Shown here: positions 1-6,390 of the stretch, piece by piece
Numbering within the stretch: position 1 is the first letter of the stretch
Layout: every line of letters begins with the position of its first letter
Assembly: GCF_030732845.1 (NCBI RefSeq)
Contig: NZ_JASHKA010000009.1
Span: 202,698 to 266,697 of the forward strand
Origin: Roseibium sp. MMSF_3544
GTDB lineage: Bacteria > Pseudomonadota > Alphaproteobacteria > Rhizobiales > Stappiaceae
Reading direction: 5' to 3'
Length of the DNA stretch: 64,000 bases
The notes under the pieces: model-generated
Database searches by the model: none
The model's input: only the letters and a program-made list of their open reading frames with translations
What the model was told of the DNA's origin: nothing
Position numbers and translations under genes: made by a program

Positions 1-1169
1 TGCTTCATGACGGGTCGACCACTTTGCCCGACAGCGACGCCGTGCCGTGTGTCGGACCGTCGGGACTTGCGGACCTGAAAAAAGTTGCACCAGAAGATTT
101 CGCTGACACAAATCGGAACGACCCGGCTTACCTGATCTACACATCCGGAACCAGCGGAACGCCGAAAGGCGTCCTCCACGCGCATCGCGCGGCGTTGGCG
201 CGCTTGCCGGCCCATACGGGCTGGATCGGATTGACCCGGGACGACCGGCTGCTTCATGCCGGTGCATTCAACTGGAGTTATACGCTGACGGTCGGGCTGA
301 TGGACCCGTGGATCCGGGGCGCAACCAGTGTCATCTATGAAGGGCCGCGCGACCCCACCGTCTGGCCAGATATTCTGGAAACCAGCAGGGCGACCTTATT
401 TGCGGCCGTCCCAAGTCTTTATCGCAGGCTGTTGAAATACGGAAACGTGACCAAGACGTCGTTTCCGCAATTGCGGCACGGCCTGACGGCAGGTGAAGGT
501 CTGCCGGCTGAATTGTACCACCTCTGGAAGGACCAGACCGGGCGCGAGCTATATGAAGCGCTGGGCATGAGCGAAATCTCCACCTATCTCTCCAGCGGTC
601 CGGATGTTCCAGTGAAACCTGGCGCGACTGGCAAGCCGCAACCCGGCAGAAAAGTGGCGCTTCTTGACGAAAACGCCGATGGCGAGGTCTTTGCTCTGCC
701 TGAGCAGGCCGGCTTGCTTTCAGTCCACCGCGACGAGCCGGGATTGATGCTCGGCTACTGGCAACGCCCGGAGGAGACGCAGGCAGCGTTCCGGGGCGAC
801 TGGTTTCTGACAGGCGATCGCATGCGCACCGACGCTGACGGATATTACTGGTACGAGGGACGCGCGGACGACCTGATGAATTCTTTCGGTTACCGTGTCG
901 CTCCAGAGGAGGTCGAGCGGGTTCTTTCGGGGCATCCCGAGGTCCATGAAGTTGCCGTCACTGAAACGCAGGTGCGGCCGGGGGTCAGCCTGATCACAGC
1001 TTTCGTTGTGCCCCGTGACCCGGATGGTTTTGATACGGACGCACTTGCCGAACGAGCGGCAAGCTACCTTGCGGATTACAAACGCCCAAAGGCATACAAG
1101 GTGCTGGATCAACTCCCCCGCACACCGTCCGGCAAAATCCGCCGCAAGGATCTGAAGCACGCGGTTTAG
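1..1169 (+). CDS. Acyl-CoA synthetase / AMP-dependent ligase, 5' end cut by window edge
   Basis: This is an adenylate-forming enzyme of the ANL superfamily, which activates a carboxylic acid with ATP and usually passes it to CoA. The frame is open to the left edge (first whole codon at base 3), so the N-terminal domain is partly missing and the true start is outside the window. The visible 388 residues include the phosphate-binding loop TSGTSGTPKG, the aromatic/acidic motif GMSEIS, the TGDR ribose-binding motif followed by YEGRADD, and the C-terminal lysine motif PRTPSGKIRRKDL. The C-terminus is therefore complete. The substrate cannot be read from the sequence; benzoate/acetate-type and medium-chain CoA ligases share this layout. 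Confidence 0.93.
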   Translation, partial: LHDGSTTLPDSDAVPCVGPSGLADLKKVAPEDFADTNRNDPAYLIYTSGTSGTPKGVLHAHRAALARLPAHTGWIGLTRDDRLLHAGAFNWSYTLTVGLMDPWIRGATSVIYEGPRDPTVWPDILETSRATLFAAVPSLYRRLLKYGNVTKTSFPQLRHGLTAGEGLPAELYHLWKDQTGRELYEALGMSEISTYLSSGPDVPVKPGATGKPQPGRKVALLDENADGEVFALPEQAGLLSVHRDEPGLMLGYWQRPEETQAAFRGDWFLTGDRMRTDADGYYWYEGRADDLMNSFGYRVAPEEVERVLSGHPEVHEVAVTETQVRPGVSLITAFVVPRDPDGFDTDALAERAASYLADYKRPKAYKVLDQLPRTPSGKIRRKDLKHAV

Positions 1170-1214
1170 CGTCCGTAAGAAGACTCCAAGTTTTCTTTTT
1201 TGAGTAAGCCTTTG

Positions 1215-1229
1215 TTAACGCTTGCTTAA
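1215..1229. promoter_or_regulatory. Perfect CtrA-type box TTAA-N7-TTAA
   Basis: The bases read TTAA, seven others (CGCTTGC), TTAA, exactly the full consensus bound by the response regulator CtrA in Caulobacter and its relatives. The box ends 41 bp before the ATG of the YjfB-like gene, where an activating CtrA site overlapping a -35 region would be expected. That CtrA binds here is inferred from the sequence match and the position. Confidence 0.6.
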
Positions 1230-1233
1230 GGGC

Positions 1234-1251
1234 GAAGACGCTAACGTCTTC
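1234..1251. promoter_or_regulatory. Perfect 7-bp hairpin upstream of the first small gene
   Basis: GAAGACG, a 4-base CTAA loop and CGTCTTC form a perfect inverted repeat between the CtrA-type box and the ribosome-binding site of the gene at 1271. It has no T-run, so it is not an obvious terminator. It could be a leader hairpin or a dyad operator. Confidence 0.4.
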
Positions 1252-1270
1252 CGAGATCCGGGAGCCTGAA

Positions 1271-1474
1271 ATGGACAGCGTTGGAATTGCCAGCACATAC
1301 GCCGCGACGACGCAGGCGCAGACAAGCCAGGCGCTTCAGTCTGAAATGCTGAAGATGGCTGCTCAACAGGACGCTGGACTTGTTGCGCTGCTTGAGGAAG
1401 GCGCGGCCAATCTCCAATCTGCGCAAGCAGCACCACCTCCGGGTCTGGGAACCAAGGTCGACGTCACGGCCTGA
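1271..1474 (+). CDS. Small YjfB-like putative motility protein
   Basis: This 67-residue protein has an alanine- and glutamine-rich helical body and ends in GLGTKVDVTA. Length, composition and the terminal GxG..(V/I)D(V/I) signature match my recollection of the YjfB 'putative motility protein' family; in Bacillus subtilis yjfB belongs to the SigD motility regulon. The molecular function is unknown. The start is supported by GGGAG six bases before the ATG. A perfect CtrA-type box and a hairpin lie just upstream, fitting a motility-phase gene in an alphaproteobacterium. It is the first of three small proteins in this stretch that share the terminal motif. No signal peptide or membrane segment is visible. 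Confidence 0.8.
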   Translation: MDSVGIASTYAATTQAQTSQALQSEMLKMAAQQDAGLVALLEEGAANLQSAQAAPPPGLGTKVDVTA

Positions 1475-1762
1475 CCGGTTTTTCTTTAAAAGTCTCCATT
1501 CAGTCGCCTGCCTTACCGGTGGATGTACCGTCGTGCGGGCCAAAGGCGTTCCTGCGCCCGCCTGCCGGTCTGGCAGCGCGTTAGATATTATGTACTGAAA
1601 AATCAGATACTTGAAGATTATCCATTACATTTTTAAATAAAAACTCTCGAATACATTAGCCGGACGTAGAGCAATCGTGAAGTTAATTGAGCGTATTTAC
1701 ACTTCAATTCACCTATCTACGTCACAATAACAATCAAGTCTTAGTGTGAATCTGAAGCGACG
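1475..1762. other. AT-rich gap with nested dyads, likely promoter/leader of the next small gene
   Basis: These 288 bp hold no credible gene. The first third is GC-rich and the part from about 1585 is strongly AT-rich. GACGTAG (1663-1669) and CTACGTC (1717-1723) form a 7-bp inverted repeat. Inside it lie GTGAA (1677-1681) with TTCAC (1708-1712), and AATTGA (1685-1690) with TCAATT (1704-1709), as alternative pairings. The gap probably carries the promoter and a structured leader or operator for the gene at 1763. Confidence 0.45.
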
Positions 1763-2023
1763 ATGTCTGAAGCAATAGCAAGTACATCATATCAGGTATT
1801 CCAGCCCTCGCTTGGAACACCGCGTACCGAGCAGGTCGCGGACCAGGTCAAGGAGTTGCGTGCCCGCCAGTCCGAAGCTGCCGCAGAAGCGGTCCAGCGT
1901 CAGGCTCAATTCAGTTCGCGCCGCGCCGAATTCCTGAGTGAGCAGGCACAAACGCTTGAAAACCGGGCACAGGCGCGCAGCACCGAGAACGGGCTAGGCA
2001 GCCGGTTGGATATCACGCTTTAG
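1763..2023 (+). CDS. Small helical protein with GLGSRLDIT C-terminus
   Basis: This 86-residue protein has no family I recognise by its body, a long amphipathic stretch rich in Ala, Gln, Glu and Arg from about residue 20 to 72 that looks like one extended helix or coiled coil. The last ten residues, GLGSRLDITL, repeat the terminal motif of the genes at 1271 and 2061. There are no Cys residues, signal peptide or membrane segment. The ribosome-binding site is weak (GAAGCG before the ATG). The next gene follows after 37 bp, so the two are probably co-transcribed. I take it as a real gene because the terminal motif is conserved although the rest has diverged. Confidence 0.72.
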   Translation: MSEAIASTSYQVFQPSLGTPRTEQVADQVKELRARQSEAAAEAVQRQAQFSSRRAEFLSEQAQTLENRAQARSTENGLGSRLDITL

Positions 2024-2060
2024 GCGCGCCTCCGGCAGGCGCCAAGGGAGATAAGCAGAC

Positions 2061-2267
2061 ATGACGAGTGTTACGGACAGTACTTCAGCATCCTACGACG
2101 TTGCGAAGATCCGCAATGAATTCGCGATCAATGCAGTCCGGGATCAGGCCGAACAAGAGCGCCAGGTCGCTGACAGGATCGAGGACGCCCAGGAAACCCG
2201 CGAAGAAGATCGCCGCGAAAGCCGCAAGATCCCGGGCCTCGGTGAAGCGGTCGACATCACCGTTTAG
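2061..2267 (+). CDS. Small charged helical protein with GLGEAVDIT C-terminus
   Basis: This 68-residue protein has a very highly charged middle (residues about 28-56, dominated by Glu, Asp and Arg) predicted to be helical. It ends in GLGEAVDITV, the terminal motif shared with the two upstream small proteins. A good ribosome-binding site (AAGGGAG) precedes the ATG. It lies 37 bp after the gene at 1763 and is the last of the array; a REP-like element follows. The function is unknown. The charged helix with a conserved tail suggests a small adaptor or structural peptide whose tail is the recognised part, but this is inference. Confidence 0.72.
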   Translation: MTSVTDSTSASYDVAKIRNEFAINAVRDQAEQERQVADRIEDAQETREEDRRESRKIPGLGEAVDITV

Positions 2268-2320
2268 TGGTTTCCGCGGACGGGATGTCGCAGAGTCCCA
2301 ATCAATAATCTTTACCCGGA

Positions 2321-2427
2321 CCTCATCCTGAGGAAGCGCGCCTGCGCTATCTCGAAGGATGGGCCGCTTGCCTCGGAGTATGCCGCCTATCCTTCGAGAC
2401 GGACCTGACGGTCCTCCTCAGGATGAA
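2321..2427. repeat. REP-like palindromic element, inverted pair
   Basis: A unit beginning CCTCATCCTGAGGA and ending CTCGAAGGATGGG (2321-2363) faces an inverted copy, CCTTCGAGACGG through CCTCCTCAGGATGAAG (about 2391-2427). The same core pair is found at 9005-9135. Short palindromes with this TCATCCTGAGGA/TCTCGAAGGATG core are scattered between genes in many alphaproteobacteria. It lies between the small-protein array and the convergent tlpA gene, so it may also help end transcription. Confidence 0.75.
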
Positions 2428-2503
2428 GCCGCTTTTTTTGCAGACCTCCCTTTGAAACTAGCCGTCCTGTCTGGTTCCGCCGGTGGGAGAGACCGGTTGC
2501 TGC

Positions 2504-3166
2504 TCACGCCCCGTCCTTGCCTCTTGCGCTTTGAATCAGTTTTTTCGCCTCGCCGGACGCCCATTCGGCAGGACCATACATCGTGCCGATTTCGCAGCCT
2601 TCCGGATCCAGGAGAATGGTTGTCGGTAGGCCGGTTGCCCGGCTGACTTTCCGCAGGTCCTGCAGCAGGTCGTTTGAGCTGTCCTGATAGAATGTCAGGT
2701 TGGTGACGTTTATTTCCTCCAGAAAGTCCTTGGGCTTTCCAGGGCCGCCGCGATCAAGACTGACCGCAACCACTTCGAAAGACTGGTCGCCCAGATCGGC
2801 CTGAAGCTGGTCGAGAGCAGGCATTTCCTTGCGGCAAGGGGCGCACCAGGTCGCCCACAGATTAAGCAGTACTGTCTTGTCCTTGAAATCTGCAAGCGTG
2901 ATTGGTTCGCCATCAGGACCCTTGAATGAGAGTTCTGTCAGATCGAGCGGCTGGCTGGCCGGAATGAAGGCAGCCACCTCGCCTTTGGCGAAAGGTTTGG
3001 CGGATGCGGCCGCGGTGAGTGCGGCAGAACAGCTTTGGGCACTGGCAATATTGCCATTCGGACCAGCGATCACGTATAGAGCCGCTACGGCGGCCACCGC
3101 GCCTGCGAGTCCTGCGGCAATCAGACCGCGTCTGGAGCTCTTTGAAGGTTCGGTCGGCTTATTCAT
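2504..3166 (-). CDS. tlpA: TlpA/ResA-family membrane-anchored thiol:disulfide oxidoreductase
   Basis: This 220-residue protein has an N-terminal membrane anchor (residues about 13-34) and a periplasmic thioredoxin fold. The active site WCAPC has its Cys pair at 108 and 111, inside the [10 protein letters not shown] signature. Extra cysteines at 46 and near the C-terminus (PEGC) match the structural disulfide typical of TlpA. The family reduces periplasmic protein thiols, classically for cytochrome c or cytochrome oxidase assembly. The gene is divergent from argH with about 40 bp between start codons, an arrangement I associate with rhizobia. The cis-proline region [12 protein letters not shown] is intact. 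Confidence 0.92.
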   Translation of the reverse strand: MNKPTEPSKSSRRGLIAAGLAGAVAAVAALYVIAGPNGNIASAQSCSAALTAAASAKPFAKGEVAAFIPASQPLDLTELSFKGPDGEPITLADFKDKTVLLNLWATWCAPCRKEMPALDQLQADLGDQSFEVVAVSLDRGGPGKPKDFLEEINVTNLTFYQDSSNDLLQDLRKVSRATGLPTTILLDPEGCEIGTMYGPAEWASGEAKKLIQSARGKDGA

Positions 3167-3207
3167 TCGTTCACACCTCGCAAGGGGCGCCTCTTAAGGG
3201 ACAGGAC

Positions 3208-4599
3208 ATGAGCAATCGCATGTGGGGAGGCCGGTTCGCTGAAGGACCGGACGCCATCATGGAGGAAATCAATGCCTCCATCGACTACGACCGAAAGCTA
3301 TATAGGCAAGACATCGATGGCTCGAAAGCCCATGTGCGCATGCTCGCTGAAAAAGAGATCGTCACGCGCGACGATGCCGACAAGATCGTCGGGGGTCTAG
3401 ACACAATTCTGTCAGAGATCGAAAAGGGCGACTTCAAGTTCTCCCGGGCTCTTGAAGACATTCACATGAATGTGGAAGCGCGCCTGGCGGAATTGATTGG
3501 TCCGGCTGCCGGGAGATTGCATACCGCACGCTCCAGAAACGATCAGGTGGCGACGGATTTCCGTCTTTGGGTGCGCGACACCCTGGACACATTGGACGAT
3601 CAGCTCGGCGACCTGATGCAGGTGCTCTCGGAAAAGGCGGAGTTGCACGCATCCGACGTTATGCCCGGCTTCACGCATCTGCAGTCGGCTCAGCCAGTGA
3701 CCTTCGGTCATCATCTTCTGGCATATGTTGAAATGTTTTCACGCGACCGCGGCCGGGTCCGCGATGCACGCAAACGCATGAACGAATGTCCTCTCGGCGC
3801 GGCAGCGCTTGCCGGAACCTCCTTTCCGATCGATCGGAAAATGACGGCACAGGCGCTCGGTTTTGACCGGCCGACCGCGAATTCGCTGGATGCTGTTTCC
3901 GACCGGGATTTTGTGATCGAGGCGCTTTCGGCAGCTTCGCTGACGGCGATGCATCTCTCCCGTCTTGCCGAGGAAATCGTCGTCTGGTGCTCCGCCCAGT
4001 TCGGATTTGTCAAACTGTCGGACAAGTTCTCGACCGGCTCTTCCATCATGCCGCAGAAAAAGAACCCGGATGCGGCCGAGTTGGTGCGTGCCAAGACCGG
4101 GCGCATCTACGGATCGCTGCAGGCGCTTCTGGTGATGATGAAAGGGCTTCCGCTGGCGTATTCCAAGGACATGCAGGAGGACAAGGAACAGGCCTTTGAC
4201 GGTCTTGCGAGCGTTTCCCTTGCGCTTGCGGCCATGACCGGAATGGTGCGCGATCTGGAGCCGGTGACAAAAGCGATGAAAAAGGCTGCCGGGTCGGGTT
4301 ATTCCACTGCGACCGATCTCGCGGACTGGCTTGTGCGGGTGCTCGGCATGCCGTTTCGCGATGCACACCATGTAACCGGCCGCATTGTCGGCATTGCCGT
4401 TGAAAAGGGTATTGAGCTGCACAAGGTGCCACTTGAAGACATGCAAAAGGTCGATCCGAAAATCACTGACGAAGTGTTCTCGGTGCTGTCCGTGGACAAG
4501 TCGGTACGCAGCCGGACCAGTTACGGCGGGACGTCGCCTGTCAATGTCCGCAAACAGGCGCGGCGCTGGTTGAAGGATCTGGCAAAGGAAAGGGCCTGA
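3208..4599 (+). CDS. argH: Argininosuccinate lyase
   Basis: ArgH splits argininosuccinate into arginine and fumarate, the last step of arginine synthesis, in the cytosol. The 463-residue product has the fumarase/aspartase-superfamily signature [12 protein letters not shown] at about residue 280 and the usual opening MWGGRF. The frame is open further upstream, but that extension runs antisense through tlpA and is not conserved; the ATG at 3208 gives the family N-terminus. It leads a probable argH-lptM-lysA-DUF4175 operon, which puts arginine and lysine synthesis in one unit. Confidence 0.97.
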   Translation: MSNRMWGGRFAEGPDAIMEEINASIDYDRKLYRQDIDGSKAHVRMLAEKEIVTRDDADKIVGGLDTILSEIEKGDFKFSRALEDIHMNVEARLAELIGPAAGRLHTARSRNDQVATDFRLWVRDTLDTLDDQLGDLMQVLSEKAELHASDVMPGFTHLQSAQPVTFGHHLLAYVEMFSRDRGRVRDARKRMNECPLGAAALAGTSFPIDRKMTAQALGFDRPTANSLDAVSDRDFVIEALSAASLTAMHLSRLAEEIVVWCSAQFGFVKLSDKFSTGSSIMPQKKNPDAAELVRAKTGRIYGSLQALLVMMKGLPLAYSKDMQEDKEQAFDGLASVSLALAAMTGMVRDLEPVTKAMKKAAGSGYSTATDLADWLVRVLGMPFRDAHHVTGRIVGIAVEKGIELHKVPLEDMQKVDPKITDEVFSVLSVDKSVRSRTSYGGTSPVNVRKQARRWLKDLAKERA

Positions 4600-4615
4600 G
4601 ACCTCTAACTTGGCC

Positions 4616-4653
4616 TGACAGGCGCAACTGGCCTTGCCGAAATGCGCCTGTCA
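4616..4653 (+). promoter_or_regulatory. Perfect 11-bp inverted repeat between argH and lptM
   Basis: TGACAGGCGCA (4616-4626) is matched exactly by TGCGCCTGTCA (4643-4653) across a 16-base loop. No T-run follows, so a classical terminator is unlikely. It may stabilise the argH 3' end or attenuate read-through into lptM-lysA. Confidence 0.55.
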
Positions 4654-4701
4654 TGCGAGGAGAAGTCTTGAGAAACGAATTCCGAGAAGGGCAGCTTTCG
4701 A

Positions 4702-4911
4702 ATGACAACCCGCTTCAAGATTTTGGCGCTGATCGGCCTTTGCCTCAGCCTGACCCTGGCGGGCTGCGGGCGCAAGGGCGCCCTTGATGTTCCAGGAACC
4801 CCGGAAGCGGCTGAAACCGGCGCGGTCGATCCGGCCGATGCACCGCCGCCGCCCCAGCTTGAGCCGGAGAGCGAAAAAGAGTCCTTCTTCCTGGACTTCC
4901 TGATCAACTGA
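4702..4911 (+). CDS. lptM: LptM-like small outer-membrane lipoprotein
   Basis: This 69-residue lipoprotein precursor has a hydrophobic signal (residues about 5-20) and a lipobox LAGC followed by GRKG. The mature part is short, rich in Pro, Asp and Glu, and ends in a hydrophobic tail. LptM (YifL) in Escherichia coli binds the LptD-LptE translocon and helps LptD form its disulfides. The position directly before lysA is the classic location of this lipoprotein in proteobacteria. The mature chain has no other recognisable domain. The tlpA oxidoreductase nearby may be coincidental. Confidence 0.85.
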   Translation: MTTRFKILALIGLCLSLTLAGCGRKGALDVPGTPEAAETGAVDPADAPPPPQLEPESEKESFFLDFLIN

Positions 4912-4980
4912 GGTCATTGCGCACCCGGCCGGGGACGGCCCTTGGCCCAATGTTCACGCAATAGCTTTGCGAGGCACGTC

Positions 4981-6255
4981 TTGCATCACTTCGATTATAA
5001 AAACGGCGCGCTTCATGCCGAAGATGTGGCGATCGAAACAATCGCGCGTGAAGTCGGTACGCCGTTTTACTGTTATTCAACCGCCACTCTGACGCGGCAT
5101 TATCAGGTGTTTTCGGGCGCCTTCGACGACATTCCGTCGCTGGTCTGCTATGCCATGAAAGCCAACTCCAACCAGGCGGTTCTGAAGACGCTGGCGCAGC
5201 TGGGCGCCGGCATGGATGTTGTTTCCGAAGGGGAATTGCGCCGCGCCCGTGCAGCCGGCGTGCCGGCGGACAAGATTGTTTTCTCAGGCGTCGGCAAAAC
5301 CGAAGCCGAGCAGAAATACGCGCTCGAAGAGGACATTCTCTGCTTCAATGTGGAATCCGAGCCGGAACTGCATCAGCTCTCGCGCGTTGCAGGTGAGGTT
5401 GGCCGGTCCGCGCGGGTCTCCATGCGCATCAACCCGGATGTCGACGCCAAGACCCATGCCAAGATTGCCACGGGCAAGGCGGAGAACAAGTTCGGAATTC
5501 CCTGGCAGCGGGCAAAGGAAGTCTACGCGGAAGCTGCCAGACTGCCCGGGATCAAGGTAACCGGCATCGATATGCATATCGGGTCCCAGATCACGGAACT
5601 GGAGCCGTTCGACGATGCCTTCGCTCGGCTCGGTGACCTGATTTCCGAATTGCGCGCAGACGGCCACACAATCGATCACGTCGATCTCGGAGGCGGTCTC
5701 GGCATTCCCTATGTCACGGATAATGACCCGCCACCGCATCCGGACGCCTATGCCGAAGTGGTCAAGAAGCACGTCCGTGAACTCGATTGCACGGTCATGT
5801 TTGAACCCGGACGGCTGATTGCGGGCAATGCGGGCATTCTGGTGACCGAGGTCATCTATGTGAAGGATGGGGCCGACAAGACATTCGTGATCGTGGACGG
5901 GGCGATGAACGACCTGATCCGCCCAACGCTTTATGAAGCCCACCACGAAGTGCGGCCTGTCACTGAGGAGAATGCCCAGTCGCAGCGAATCAAGGCGGAT
6001 ATTGTCGGTCCGGTCTGCGAAACCGGCGATTTTCTGGCGCAGGACCGGGACATGGCAAAAGTGCAAGCTGGGGATATGTTGGCGATCTACTCGGCCGGTG
6101 CCTACGGCGCCGTTCAGTCGAGCACCTATAATTCCCGTCTCCTGGTGCCTGAAGTCCTCGTAAACGCTGATCAATTCGCCGTGGTGCGGCGCCGGCCTAC
6201 CTATGAGGAACTGCTGGAACTGGACGATATCCCGGACTGGCTCAACGCTTCGTGA
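4981..6255 (+). CDS. lysA: Diaminopimelate decarboxylase
   Basis: LysA is the PLP enzyme that decarboxylates meso-diaminopimelate to lysine. The 424-residue protein has the PLP lysine in YAMKANSN (K60), HIGSQI, the glycine-rich phosphate loop DLGGGLG and the C-terminal GPVCETGD motif supplying the Cys of the neighbouring active site. I chose the TTG at 4981 because GAGG lies six bases before it and it gives the usual alphaproteobacterial opening MHHFDY; the frame also allows a TTG at 4942 without support. It lies in the argH-lptM-lysA-DUF4175 run. Confidence 0.96.
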   Translation: MHHFDYKNGALHAEDVAIETIAREVGTPFYCYSTATLTRHYQVFSGAFDDIPSLVCYAMKANSNQAVLKTLAQLGAGMDVVSEGELRRARAAGVPADKIVFSGVGKTEAEQKYALEEDILCFNVESEPELHQLSRVAGEVGRSARVSMRINPDVDAKTHAKIATGKAENKFGIPWQRAKEVYAEAARLPGIKVTGIDMHIGSQITELEPFDDAFARLGDLISELRADGHTIDHVDLGGGLGIPYVTDNDPPPHPDAYAEVVKKHVRELDCTVMFEPGRLIAGNAGILVTEVIYVKDGADKTFVIVDGAMNDLIRPTLYEAHHEVRPVTEENAQSQRIKADIVGPVCETGDFLAQDRDMAKVQAGDMLAIYSAGAYGAVQSSTYNSRLLVPEVLVNADQFAVVRRRPTYEELLELDDIPDWLNAS

Positions 6256-6390
6256 CGAAATCTGCGCCGAATTAGTTGGTCCAGACTGTTGCCGGATCGC
6301 CTTTGATGCCTCACCTTATGGGGTGGTGGGCCGATCCTGCAGCCAGTGCGCACCTTTGTGGCATCTGCGGGATATGAACCGGAGGTGCCT

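Noticed and set aside
1380..1598. 72-codon ORF overlapping the first small gene
   Set aside because: Out of frame with the YjfB-like gene, mostly within it, and without a ribosome-binding site.
3019..3207. Upstream extension of the argH frame
   Set aside because: It runs antisense through the start of tlpA and is unlike any ArgH N-terminus; ATG 3208 fits the family.
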